Below are positions 52,459 to 60,282 of a stretch of DNA of 64,000 nt, piece by piece. This DNA is from Synechococcales cyanobacterium CNB. Lineage in GTDB: Bacteria > Planctomycetota > Phycisphaerae > Phycisphaerales > UBA1924. Numbering within the stretch: the first letter of the stretch is position 1; the number at the start of each line of letters is the position of its first letter. Where the stretch lies: positions 1 to 64,000 of the forward strand of contig SZOZ01000005.1 in the NCBI GenBank assembly GCA_030263455.1, written 5' to 3'. The notes under the pieces were generated by a model. The model was not told where the DNA came from and ran no database searches. It saw only the letters and a list, made by a program, of their open reading frames with translations. A program made the position numbers and the translations under genes.

Positions 52459-53415
52459 TCACACGATGTAGAAGACGCGCGGCTTTGTGCCCTTGTGCGG
52501 CAGGAGCGTCTGCACGTTGTGCTTCGTCACGAGTTCCGTCACCAGGCTGTCCGGGTCGTTGGCGTCGCCGAAGTATGTCGCCCGGCCGATGCATGACGTC
52601 GCGCATTGGGGCAACTGGCCTGCCTCGAGGCGGTGCAGGCAGAAGTGGCACTTGCGGGCGTTCCCCGTGGGCGACTGGTGCCCCTCGCGGCGCCAGGCCT
52701 TGCCGTATTCGTGGCTCGGCTGGTCCGCCCACGGGGCCTGTGCGCCGAACATGGGCGACTCATCGCCCTCCGGGCAGCCCTGGGCCACGCCGTCGGTGTA
52801 GTTCTCGCCGAAGTCGCTCGTGCGCGCGCCGTAGGGGCACGCCGCGATGCAGTAGCGGCATCCGATGCACTTGTCGTAGTCGATCGCGACGATGCCGTCC
52901 GCACGCTTCCAGGTCGCGTTGACGGGGCAGACGGGCACGCACGGCGGACTGTCGCACTGCATGCACGGGCGTGGGGTGAACCGAAGTTGCACGTTCGGGA
53001 ACTCTCCGAACTCCTCGGTGACCACGGGTCGGTAGACCACGCCGGGGGGCAGGTGATTCTCGGCGATGCACGCGATGGTGCAGGCGTGGCAGCCGACGCA
53101 CTTGCGGGTGTCGATCACCATGATCCACCGCCGCTGCTCCACCGGCTTGGCCATCGCCTTGACGAGTTCACGCTGCATGCGGAGCAGCACGTCCTCGTCG
53201 GCGCGGGCGGGGAGGTTGTTCAGGACAGGCAGGCTGCGGATCGTGCCGGGGCCCGACGGGTCCGGCGGCGCCTTGGCGCGTCGGGCCAGCACGGCGGTCC
53301 CCCCGGCAACAGCGAGGCCCGCGCCGACCAATGCGCCCGCCCGAACCGCCTCGCGCCTGGTCATGCAACCGTTGGAACCGCGGACGCCGGCGCCGTCTGT
53401 ATTCGCCTGGTTCAT
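52459..53415 (-). CDS. periplasmic four-cluster ferredoxin-like subunit
   Basis: A 318-residue Fe-S protein with a twin-arginine signal ([20 protein letters not shown]). Four cluster motifs are seen in order: [39 protein letters not shown] and [20 protein letters not shown]. This is the standard electron-transfer subunit of Ttr/Phs/Psr-like enzymes. The start lies two bases after the stop of the Rrf2 gene and has GGAG at seven bases, so the two are almost certainly co-transcribed. Confidence 0.93.
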   Translation of the reverse strand: MNQANTDGAGVRGSNGCMTRREAVRAGALVGAGLAVAGGTAVLARRAKAPPDPSGPGTIRSLPVLNNLPARADEDVLLRMQRELVKAMAKPVEQRRWIMVIDTRKCVGCHACTIACIAENHLPPGVVYRPVVTEEFGEFPNVQLRFTPRPCMQCDSPPCVPVCPVNATWKRADGIVAIDYDKCIGCRYCIAACPYGARTSDFGENYTDGVAQGCPEGDESPMFGAQAPWADQPSHEYGKAWRREGHQSPTGNARKCHFCLHRLEAGQLPQCATSCIGRATYFGDANDPDSLVTELVTKHNVQTLLPHKGTKPRVFYIV

Positions 53416-53417
53416 GG

Positions 53418-53879
53418 TCAGGCTCCGTGGGCGGAGGGTTCGGTCGCGTCGTTGGGCGTTGCCGCCCCGCCGGCCCTCCTGGCGTTGAACTCACCGACAC
53501 TCAGGATCGTGGTCCGCTTGAGGAAGGCCAGTTGCTCGGCCCGGATGGCGACCTGCAGGGCGTGCGCGGGGCAGGCGCGCTCGTCGGAGCACTCCGCGAT
53601 GCCGAGCGCGCACTTCGGGTGCAGGATGTCGTCGTCCAGTGCGACGCACAGGTCGAAGAGCGTGAGCGTGCGCGAATCCGCGCTCAGCCGGACGCCCCCC
53701 CCCTTGCCCTTGGCCGTGTCGAGCAGGCCCTTCTTCGACAGGATGTGCACGAGTTTGGCGAGGTACGCCGGCGGCGCGCCGACGGCCTTGGCGAGGGCGT
53801 CCACGCGGATCGGCCCGTCCCCATGGACCGCGAGGTGTCCCATCGCAGAGGCCGCGTAGCCGACGCTCGGACTCACCAT
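53418..53879 (-). CDS. Rrf2-family regulator with Fe-S-type cysteines
   Basis: A 153-residue winged-helix regulator. The helix-turn-helix ([20 protein letters not shown], about residues 25-44) is followed by the wing GKGGGVRLS. Cys90, Cys97 and Cys103 form a CX6CX5C pattern like the cluster sites of IscR and NsrR, with a further Cys at 78. It is the first gene of the molybdopterin operon, and the promoter in front overlaps an inverted repeat, so autoregulation is likely. A G9 run on the coding strand lies in the wing codons. Confidence 0.92.
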   Translation of the reverse strand: MVSPSVGYAASAMGHLAVHGDGPIRVDALAKAVGAPPAYLAKLVHILSKKGLLDTAKGKGGGVRLSADSRTLTLFDLCVALDDDILHPKCALGIAECSDERACPAHALQVAIRAEQLAFLKRTTILSVGEFNARRAGGAATPNDATEPSAHGA

Positions 53880-53905
53880 GGTCTTGGCTCCCGATCGGCG
53901 TGTGC

Positions 53906-53939
53906 AAATGACTATAAGACCAGAAGGTCATTTAGTCAA
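53906..53939 (-). promoter_or_regulatory. sigma70 promoter with overlapping operator of the Rrf2 operon
   Basis: On the minus strand TTGACT (53934-53939) and TATAGT (53911-53916) are separated by exactly 17 bases, an excellent promoter match in an otherwise GC-rich genome. AAATGAC and GTCATTT (53927-53933 and 53906-53912) form a perfect inverted repeat that covers the spacer and the -10. The start codon lies about 30 bases downstream. Confidence 0.75.
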
Positions 53940-54263
53940 GAATGGTCGGGTCTGGCCGACGAGGATCGATGTTCGTATTACGATCGGCAGCAGCTTGCTG
54001 GAAACAACCAGTCCTGGGTCACGGACGGGAATATCCGCCCCAGTGATGCCCATGACACAAGGCGGTCAGACCGTGTTGTTCGTCAGCCCAAGTGCAGAGA
54101 GGCTGAATCGGCTGGGCCGGAAGGGGCAGTCGATCCGTCACTCGTACTCGAATTCCACAAGGTCGAGGTAAGCGCGGCATGCACGAAGAGCCGGCGGTGA
54201 CTTGGTCGCGCACAGCTCTGGTTCGAAGCCCGGCTTGTGCGCTCGTCGGGGAGTCGGGGAATG
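53940..54263. other. intergenic region of lower GC, no gene recognised
   Basis: This 324-base stretch is less GC-rich than its surroundings. Short open frames exist but lack ribosome sites and recognisable products. A GGTTCGAAGCCCGG segment at about 54221 resembles a tRNA T-loop, but no cloverleaf can be completed around it. Confidence 0.4.
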
Positions 54264-54354
54264 CGGACAGGGCGGGATTCGAACCCGCGATACAGGGTGT
54301 ACCCCGTATAACGGTTTAGCAAACCGTCGCCTTCAGCCGCTCGGCCACCTGTCC
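54264..54354 (-). tRNA. tRNA-Ser (GCU)
   Basis: Minus-strand 91-nt class II tRNA with acceptor GGACAGG/CCTGTCC, anticodon stem ACGGT/ACCGT, loop TTGCTAA (anticodon GCT), a long variable arm (TACGGGGTACACCCTGTA) and discriminator G73. Confidence 0.97.
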
Positions 54355-54419
54355 CAAGCCGCCCGGGGTGGAGCGGTCGGGCCAAGCATAGCCGCCCGTG
54401 TTCCGTCGAACAAACGCCG

Positions 54420-54710
54420 TTATTGCCCCGATGCCCGACGATCCGCATCCGGCCCGGCGTGCTCGTCGAGCAACTGGCGGAGGTACCGGTTCTCTCGTCG
54501 GGTTGCCTCCAGGTCGAAGACCAGGTATTTGACGCTCAGGCGCAGGTAGTCCAGCGACTCCTGCAGATCGCCGAGCGTGCGGCGCATGCGCTCGTGGCGT
54601 TCGCGAGTCTCCGCGGCCAACTGCTCCAGTCTCTCTCGCTCTCCGGGCGGCAGGTTGTTGATCTGGCCGATCAGGTCACCGAGTCGTTTCTCGAACTCTC
54701 GCTCATCCAT
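54420..54710 (-). CDS. small conserved coiled-coil protein
   Basis: A 96-residue, highly charged, probably alpha-helical protein (MDEREFEKRLGDLIGQINNL, then LAAETRERHERMRRTLGDLQ). Its second half, YLRLSVKYLVFDLEATRREN, looks like a stretch conserved among planctomycete proteins of unknown function; this is from memory. The ATG at 54710 is preceded by AGGGA. It has no signal peptide or domain of known function. The neighbouring DUF3553-like gene on the same strand is 220 bases away. Confidence 0.72.
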   Translation of the reverse strand: MDEREFEKRLGDLIGQINNLPPGERERLEQLAAETRERHERMRRTLGDLQESLDYLRLSVKYLVFDLEATRRENRYLRQLLDEHAGPDADRRASGQ

Positions 54711-54930
54711 GGTTCGGTCCCTTTTTCGATTGGCGGCTGACGCCGGCCCCGCACTCCCGCGAGGCGGAGGGACGAAGATCAACGCCCGGGCCATCCCGAA
54801 AGCGGTCGTGCCATGCGGGGCGAGAGTCCGAAAAAACACCGTGAACCGCGATGTGGCGTCGACCTGCCTCGGTCCGTTCCGATGGTCAGGGTTGTGCAGG
54901 GGTGGGGATCGCGCCGGATGTTGCCCTGCG

Positions 54931-55524
54931 TCAACGAGTTACGTCGAGGCGTCTCACCGCCGCGCGCGCCTCGGGGGGTGCTTCGGCAATCACCTGGGAG
55001 ACAGTCTGCGGCTCCCGCTTCAGACCTTCCCTGAGGAGTTTGCGGGCGTGGGCGTCGAGGGAGACGGCAAACCTCGAAAAGAGTTGCTCCAACTCATGGC
55101 GGCTGAAGACCGTCAACGGGTCGGCCATGCCGGTCTGGAGCGACGCCCATTCCAGGAGCGAAGCCCCGCTTGCTTTGTGCCTGTAGAGCGAGAGCGTGGA
55201 CTTCAGCCTGGCTCCAAGGCTTCGGAATGGATCGGTCGCGGCCTGAGGAAGGTTGATCAAGTGTTCCCGGAGTTTGGTCGGGTCGAGGGGCGGCGCCTCG
55301 TGCCCGTCGCCGTTCACAGAGAGTCCGCCCGAGCCCACAGGCCGCAGATCGGCCATCGCCGTTGTCAGAGTCTTCACGCCGCCGTGCTCGAAGCGAATGA
55401 CGAGCCGCTGGCAGGGCCTGCCGTCCTGGGTCTGCGGCGTGGCGCCCATGACGAGACCGACTCCCCATTCCGGCTTGGCCGCGTGGATGAGACGGTCGCC
55501 GAGACTCCACGTGGTTGGACTCAT
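54931..55524 (-). CDS. DUF3553-like protein
   Basis: A 197-residue protein. The first 60 residues form a small beta domain (WSLGDRLIHAAKPEWGVGLV, then QRLVIRFEHGGVKTL) of the DUF3553/UvrD-tail type, often seen in proteins touching nucleic acids or RNA polymerase. The rest is helical (HELEQLFSRFAVSLDAHARK, REGLKREPQTVSQVIAE). The ATG at 55524 starts just before the domain, without a clear ribosome site. It is divergent from rpoZ. Function not known. Confidence 0.65.
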   Translation of the reverse strand: MSPTTWSLGDRLIHAAKPEWGVGLVMGATPQTQDGRPCQRLVIRFEHGGVKTLTTAMADLRPVGSGGLSVNGDGHEAPPLDPTKLREHLINLPQAATDPFRSLGARLKSTLSLYRHKASGASLLEWASLQTGMADPLTVFSRHELEQLFSRFAVSLDAHARKLLREGLKREPQTVSQVIAEAPPEARAAVRRLDVTR

Positions 55525-55720
55525 CAGGAACGGATGCTCCGGTCGGGCCGATCGTGTGCCACGGTCGAGGCACGAGCGATCCAAGCCTGCACAGCACGGG
55601 TCGGGTTGGGTCGATGCCGGGCGGTCGCGCCACGACCGGTCATCCGGCAGGGCTAGTATACGCTCCCACCACGGGCAGGCTCGGGGCCGCTGGAGGTGGA
55701 GATGCCGACGAGGGGCACGG

Positions 55721-55963
55721 ATGATTGATGCGCTCAAGAGCGAGGAACTGGTCAAGCGGGTCGGCGGTCGGTTTGCCCTCTGCGCCCTGATCCAGCGGCG
55801 GATGGTGCAACTCATGGAAGGTGCTCGCCCCCTCGTGGAGCGCGACGGCCGTTCCGACCTTGAAGTCGTGATCGACGAGATTCTCCGCGAGAAGATCACC
55901 TACGAGTATCCCGCGCTCACGCCCGGTGGAGCATCAGGCACCCAAGGCGAGGCGCTCCTCTGA
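55721..55963 (+). CDS. rpoZ: RNA polymerase omega subunit
   Basis: An 80-residue omega subunit that helps assemble RNA polymerase. The core VKRVGGRFALCALIQRRMVQ and EVVIDEILREKITYE match the family. GAGGGG precedes the ATG. It is followed 25 bases later by a CoaC-type flavoprotein gene, an order (rpoZ then coaBC) common in other bacteria and supportive of both calls. Confidence 0.9.
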   Translation: MIDALKSEELVKRVGGRFALCALIQRRMVQLMEGARPLVERDGRSDLEVVIDEILREKITYEYPALTPGGASGTQGEALL

Positions 55964-55988
55964 CACCAGGCCTTCGGCGAGGCGACAC

Positions 55989-56570
55989 GTGAGCGATGCC
56001 ACGCTGCGCGGCAGGCGGATCATCGTCGGCGTGACCGGCGGCATCGCCGCGTATAAGTCGGCCATGCTCGTGAGTCGCTTGGCCCAGTCCGGGGCTGAGA
56101 TCACGGTTGCGATGACCGAGTCAGCGACGCGGTTCGTTTCGCCGCTGACGTTTCAGGCGCTCTCCGCGAGGCCGGTCTACACCAGCGCGTGGGAGCACGT
56201 CGAATCGCACGATCCTCAGCACGTTTCGCTCGCGTCGGCCGCGGACGCCGCCGTCGTGGCGCCATGCACGATGGACTGCATGGCGAGGCTTGTCGCGGGC
56301 CTGACCGACGACGTTGTGACGCTCATTCTCAGCGCGATCGACCGTGCTCGGACGCCGGTGCTGCTTGCTCCCGCGATGAACGCCGTGATGTGGTCGCAGC
56401 CGTCGACCCGCCGCAACGCCCGTCAACTCGTCGAGGACGGCTACACGCTGGTCGGCCCGGGCGAGGGCTGGCAGGCCTGCCGCACGGTCGGCGTCGGGCG
56501 CATGTCCGAGCCGGAGGAGATCCTGGCCGCGGTGGTGCGTGCGGTCGCCGCACGGCCGGCTCGCGGTTAG
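55989..56570 (+). CDS. phosphopantothenoylcysteine decarboxylase-type flavoprotein (CoaC domain only)
   Basis: A 193-residue FMN-binding flavoprotein. The CoaC signatures are present: VTGGIAAYKSAMLVSRL, HDPQHVSLA with the catalytic His, PAMNAVMW and ACRTVGVGRM with the conserved Cys. It would decarboxylate 4'-phosphopantothenoylcysteine in coenzyme A synthesis. Most bacteria have a fused CoaBC of about 400 residues; here the synthetase half is missing, so a separate CoaB must exist elsewhere if the pathway runs. GTG 55989 was chosen for GAGG seven bases upstream. Confidence 0.87.
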   Translation: MSDATLRGRRIIVGVTGGIAAYKSAMLVSRLAQSGAEITVAMTESATRFVSPLTFQALSARPVYTSAWEHVESHDPQHVSLASAADAAVVAPCTMDCMARLVAGLTDDVVTLILSAIDRARTPVLLAPAMNAVMWSQPSTRRNARQLVEDGYTLVGPGEGWQACRTVGVGRMSEPEEILAAVVRAVAARPARG

Positions 56571-56585
56571 ACTTCCGACCCAGCC

Positions 56586-56673
56586 GGAGAGATGCCTGAG
56601 CGGCTGAAAGGGCCGGTCTCGAAAACCGGTGTGGCGCTTGTCGTCACCGTGGGTTCGAATCCCACTCTCTCCG
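56586..56673 (+). tRNA. tRNA-Ser (CGA)
   Basis: Plus-strand 88-nt class II tRNA with acceptor GGAGAGA/TCTCTCC, anticodon stem CCGGT/ACCGG, loop CTCGAAA (anticodon CGA), a long variable arm, T-arm GTGGGTTCGAATCCCAC and discriminator G73. Confidence 0.97.
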
Positions 56674-56844
56674 CTTCCAGATCGACCACTCGCGTCCCTG
56701 TGGGATTCGAACCCACGTGAGGCGCAGCCTCACCACGTGGGTTCGACGCCAACGGGCGCGGCGAAGCCCATCCCACTCTCTCCGCTTTCCTAGCCGCCGT
56801 CCGCGTCCGTGCGGGATTCGAACCCACGTGAGGCGAAGTCTCAC
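56649..56844. repeat. tRNA-Ser-derived tandem and inverted repeat block
   Basis: The 3' end of tRNA-Ser (ATCCCACTCTCTCCGCTT, 56659-56676) recurs exactly at 56770-56787. The 17-base T-arm (56649-56665) is present as a perfect reverse complement at 56700-56716 and with one mismatch at 56811-56827. A forward half copy is at 56737-56746. The unit repeats with a period of about 110 bases. ACCCACGTGAGGC-GCA-GCCTCACCACGTGGGT forms a strong hairpin at 56711-56742. No gene is seen in the block. Confidence 0.8.
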
Positions 56845-56906
56845 TGGCAGCCCCGGCGTGCTGCCCGAACGATGATCCCACGACGCGACGAATCCTTTCA
56901 AGACGA

Positions 56907-56932
56907 CCGGCCCTCGGAAGTCCGAGGGCCGG
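56907..56932 (-). terminator. strong hairpin, probable terminator of the EF-hand lipoprotein gene
   Basis: CCGGCCCTCGG and CCGAGGGCCGG form a perfect 11-base stem with a four-base loop, 32 bases after the stop codon. Only a weak T content follows, as is often the case in GC-rich genomes. Confidence 0.65.
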
Positions 56933-56963
56933 CCGAGGCAGGGTTGTGATCCGTCGAAGAGTG

Positions 56964-58796
56964 TCAGTTGCAGGGGGTGTTGTAGAGGTTCAGGAACGCA
57001 AGCACGTCCAGGGAGTTGAAGATCGTATCGCCGTTGAGGTCAGCCTTTCGATCGTTGGCGGTCCAATCGTTGAGGAAGGCGAGCACGTCCTGCGAGTTCA
57101 CGACGCCGTCCTGGTTCCAGTCCGCGTCGCAGAAGGAGACGTTGAAACTGGAGATCCAAGTCTGCCAGCCCGAGGCGATCGGGTACTGGCCGACGATCCA
57201 GAAGGTGCGGTCGTTCGTCGGGTCAACGGTGATGTCGAAGTAATCGCCCCAGCGTCCCGAGGTGCCCGTGTTGCCGATGGCGACCTGCTGCGTCGCGCCC
57301 ATCGTGCCGGGGGGATCGTTCGGGGCGCGGCTGGTGATGCGAACGGCGGCGTGCGTGTTCGAGGACGACGCGGCCATCACCATCCCGACGTGCCCGTCCT
57401 TGTTCTCGTAGAGGGTGGGGAACCAGGTGTGGACGCCTGAGCCGCCGTCCACGTTCCCGCCCTGCACGTAGGTGACGCTGCCGGACTGAGGCCAGTTGTT
57501 GGTGTTGAACTGGTACCACCGCGCCATGTTCTTGCTGTTGGCGCGGATGCCGTGCCCGGCGTAGAGGCGTCCGTTTCGCCACATCACGTTGATGATGCGG
57601 CCGTCCAGGACGTCGATGGAACTGCCGCCGAGGTTGGGCGCGCCGCCGGTGGGGTACGAGAACGAGGGAACGGTCACGTTCGTAGTCGAGAGCACCGGGG
57701 AGGTGTGCGGATTGGTGATCGCCTGCACCTTGATGGAACTGGTGTTGTTGACCGAGACAAAGAAGGGACGGGTGTTGTTCCCGAAGTGCTGCGCGACCTG
57801 GACGGAGGCGCCGTTTCCGTCGCGGATGTCGGTGTACTGGGCGGGCTGGCCGTTCAGCAGGGGGGTCTTGTTGAAACTGCGGAAGAGCACGCCTGCGAAG
57901 CCACCGCCGCCTCCCGACAGGCGGAAGAGATTGCCGGTAACGTAGTAGCCGGTCTGGTCGTACCCGAAGCCCGGGTAATCGACCCAGTAGAGGGTGCCGC
58001 CGACGTTGACGCGCGAGTCGGTGCGGTACTTGTACCAGATGCCGTGCGGGTTCGAATCATCGGAGACGGCGATGTCGATCCATGATTCCGTTGAGCCGTA
58101 GACCTCGAGGGCGACGATCACGAATCGCTGCGAGTAGTGGTCGTAGAAGCACTTGGGGTCGAAGGTGAAGTTGCCCGCGCCGACCGACTCGAAGAAGCCG
58201 GGGCTTCCTGTCGAGTCCAGGTTCGCGTAGAACTCCAGGTTGCCCTGCTTGTCATAGAACGCGACGGCCATGTTCACCGTCTCGACGATGTGCGTCGGGC
58301 CGACCGCGAGCGTCGGGTCCGGGGGCGTCCAGGGCGTCTGCGTGATCGCGGGCCACAACTGGTCCGGCTGCGTTCTCACCTCGTCGAGCACGCCGCCCAG
58401 AGGAAGGTCGTTCGGCCCGCCGATGATCGGTGTCTTGTCGCGCGAGTGCGGAGGGAGCAGGTGCGTCACGCGGCGCGGCGGTCCGTCAAACTCCGGGATG
58501 CTGATCTGCTGCGGGAACTTCCGCGTATCGATGATCTCGACCGGCGCGGTCCCGACGCCCCACGAACCCGGCTCGGTGAGATCGACCGGGTCTTTCCCGG
58601 CGATCAGGTGCGGGAAGCCGAACCCGGGCTGGTTGTAGCCCTCGGGCTGGGCCGCACGCGGCGTGGGCGGGGGCTGCTCGCCGAGGCTCAGCGCGGTGCT
58701 CCGAATCGCTGAGGATGAGCAACCGACCATGGCGAGCAAGGCCGCGGCCATGCAGGCGGTTCCGACGAGAGACCAACGGCGGGTATGAATCGACAT
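56964..58796 (-). CDS. large secreted lipoprotein with two C-terminal dockerin-like EF-hands
   Basis: A 610-residue exported protein. The signal ends in lipobox LAMVGC. A long beta-rich body follows, with propeller-like or lectin-like aromatic strands (YWVDYPGFGYDQTGYYVTGN, RWGDYFDITVDPTNDRTFWI). It ends in two calcium-binding-loop repeats, DWNQDGVVNSQDVLAFLNDW and DLNGDTIFNSLDVLAFLNLY. Such double EF-hands are common at the end of secreted planctomycete proteins and may act in anchoring. ATG 58796 has AGGAG upstream. Enzymatic function not recognised. Confidence 0.82.
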   Translation of the reverse strand: MSIHTRRWSLVGTACMAAALLAMVGCSSSAIRSTALSLGEQPPPTPRAAQPEGYNQPGFGFPHLIAGKDPVDLTEPGSWGVGTAPVEIIDTRKFPQQISIPEFDGPPRRVTHLLPPHSRDKTPIIGGPNDLPLGGVLDEVRTQPDQLWPAITQTPWTPPDPTLAVGPTHIVETVNMAVAFYDKQGNLEFYANLDSTGSPGFFESVGAGNFTFDPKCFYDHYSQRFVIVALEVYGSTESWIDIAVSDDSNPHGIWYKYRTDSRVNVGGTLYWVDYPGFGYDQTGYYVTGNLFRLSGGGGGFAGVLFRSFNKTPLLNGQPAQYTDIRDGNGASVQVAQHFGNNTRPFFVSVNNTSSIKVQAITNPHTSPVLSTTNVTVPSFSYPTGGAPNLGGSSIDVLDGRIINVMWRNGRLYAGHGIRANSKNMARWYQFNTNNWPQSGSVTYVQGGNVDGGSGVHTWFPTLYENKDGHVGMVMAASSSNTHAAVRITSRAPNDPPGTMGATQQVAIGNTGTSGRWGDYFDITVDPTNDRTFWIVGQYPIASGWQTWISSFNVSFCDADWNQDGVVNSQDVLAFLNDWTANDRKADLNGDTIFNSLDVLAFLNLYNTPCN

Positions 58797-59039
58797 CACG
58801 TTGACTCCTGACACAAGCACGAGACCCACGGGCCGACACCGACCGCGCCCCTCGCGCCGATGCTGCCGAACTTCGCTTCGGCGTCACCAAGGGGATGTTC
58901 CATCAATCCCCCATGAGTACGCCGAACGCGGGCAAACCCTCGGGTCGCGATCCGAGGGGCCAACCCGCAGCAGCCACAGTCATACCATGCCGACGGCTTG
59001 CACGCACGCCCGATCTCCCAATCTCACGCGGAGAACGCC
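58797..59039. other. divergent intergenic region with two hairpins
   Basis: GCCGAA-CTTCGC-TTCGGC (near 58865) and CCCTCGG-GTCGCGAT-CCGAGGG (58938-58959) lie between the lipoprotein gene and the thioredoxin-like gene. No promoter match stands out. Confidence 0.4.
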
Positions 59040-59621
59040 ATGGCCCAGACCCCATCGACGATGCTCACCCTCGGCACTCCGGCCCCGGCCTTCACACTCG
59101 CGGACGCCGTATCCGGAAGGACCGTCTCTCTCGCTGACTTCTCGGGCCGACCGCTGCTGGTCATGTTCATCTGCAACCACTGCCCGTTCGTGAAGCACGT
59201 CCGGAGCGAACTGGCGAGGATCGGGCGAGAGTACGGCGAGCGGGGCGTCGGCATTGTCGCGGTCTGCTCCAACGACGTCGAGAAGTACCCCGACGACAGC
59301 CCGGCGAAGATGCGCGACGAGGCCCGCGCCGCGGGCTACACCTTTCCCTACCTCTTCGATGCAGCGCAGGACGTCGCCAAACGCTACCGTGCCGCCTGCA
59401 CGCCGGATTTCTTCCTTTTCGACAAGCAGCACCGGCTCGTCTACCGGGGCCAACTGGACGACAGCCGACCGAGCAACGGCATCCCCGTCACCGGGCGCGA
59501 CCTTCGGGCCGCGCTGGACGCTGTGCTGAAGGGCCAGATGCCGACCGTGGAACAGCGACCGAGTATCGGGTGCAACATCAAGTGGAAGCCGGGGAATGAG
59601 CCGGAGTACTACCGGTCGTGA
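59040..59621 (+). CDS. thioredoxin-like AhpC/TSA-family protein
   Basis: A 193-residue protein of the redoxin/peroxiredoxin-like fold. PAPAFTLADAVSGRTVSLAD is the usual start, and FICNHCPFVKHVRSEL gives a CxxC active site (CNHC). It continues with CSNDVEKYPDDSP, the cis-Pro region CTPDFFLFDKQHRLVYRGQL and a conserved C-terminal IGCNIKWKPGNEP. Relatives of this subgroup are widespread but not functionally defined. No signal peptide. ATG 59040 was chosen with GCGGAG upstream. Confidence 0.87.
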   Translation: MAQTPSTMLTLGTPAPAFTLADAVSGRTVSLADFSGRPLLVMFICNHCPFVKHVRSELARIGREYGERGVGIVAVCSNDVEKYPDDSPAKMRDEARAAGYTFPYLFDAAQDVAKRYRAACTPDFFLFDKQHRLVYRGQLDDSRPSNGIPVTGRDLRAALDAVLKGQMPTVEQRPSIGCNIKWKPGNEPEYYRS

Positions 59622-59683
59622 CGGAGTGAGTGTAGGCCGGAGCGACGAGGTAGGGGGGGGGACGGTAGAGGGTTGCCGGGGTT

Positions 59684-60277
59684 TCATCGAGTCGGCGCCG
59701 TGTTTGGTGCCCAGTCTTCGATGGTGATGGCCCATCGTTCGTGGTCGGCCCACTGTCCTGCAATCTGGAGGTAGCGGGGTGAGTAGCCCTCGTACCGGAA
59801 GCCGACGCGGCGGGCGAGAGCCTTGGAGGCCTCGTTGTGCGGCTGGATGTTGGCCTCGACGCGATGCAGGCCCAGGGCGCCGAAGGCGAAGCGCACGGCG
59901 AGTCCGACCGCCTCCGTGCCGTAGCCGTGACGGATGAACGGCTCGCCGATCCAGTAGCCGACGAAGCAGGACTGGAGCGGCCCGCGGAGGATGCCGCCGA
60001 GCGAGACCTGGCCGACGATGGTGCCTCCGTCGCGCAGACAGGCGAGCATCCGCTGGCTGAGGTCGGTATCGCAGGTGTCGAGGAGGCGTGTGAACTGATC
60101 GTCGCCGAAGGCGTCGCCGCCTGAAGGGGGGAGCGGCTCCCATGGTTCCAGGAACGCCCTGCTGATGCGGCGAAGGGCGACATACGCCTCGCGGTCGCGG
60201 CGGTTGGGGTGGCGGAGGATCAGGCGAGGCCCGATGGCGAGCGTGTCGTACGGGCGAGCGTGCAGTGGTTCGTGCAT
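59684..60277 (-). CDS. RimJ/RimL-type GNAT acetyltransferase
   Basis: A 197-residue acetyl-CoA-dependent N-acetyltransferase. LILRHPNRRDREAYVALRRI is the usual start. IVGQVSLGGI, CFVGYWIGEPFIRHGYGTEA (the acetyl-CoA pyrophosphate loop) and HRVEANIQPHNEASKALARR with GFRYEG define the RimJ/RimL class, whose best-known members modify ribosomal proteins; the target here is unknown. The ATG is five bases after the stop of the membrane-protein gene on the same strand. Confidence 0.9.
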   Translation of the reverse strand: MHEPLHARPYDTLAIGPRLILRHPNRRDREAYVALRRISRAFLEPWEPLPPSGGDAFGDDQFTRLLDTCDTDLSQRMLACLRDGGTIVGQVSLGGILRGPLQSCFVGYWIGEPFIRHGYGTEAVGLAVRFAFGALGLHRVEANIQPHNEASKALARRVGFRYEGYSPRYLQIAGQWADHERWAITIEDWAPNTAPTR

Positions 60278-60282
60278 GGCGG

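Noticed and set aside
54200-54250. tRNA-like sequence around GGTTCGAAGCCCGG
   Set aside because: Only a T-loop-like stretch is present; no acceptor, D or anticodon arms can be folded around it.
54931-55899. Longer N-terminal version of the DUF3553-like protein starting at 55899
   Set aside because: The added 125 residues lie opposite rpoZ and are Arg/Ser-rich without family character; the ATG at 55524 directly precedes the recognisable domain.
56586-56844. Integrated phage or genomic island at tRNA-Ser
   Set aside because: The direct repeats flank only about 90 bases and no integrase or mobile gene is nearby; at most a scar remains.
56674-56901. Open frames across the tRNA-Ser repeat block
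   Set aside because: The translations only reflect the repeated T-arm sequence, without ribosome sites or family resemblance.
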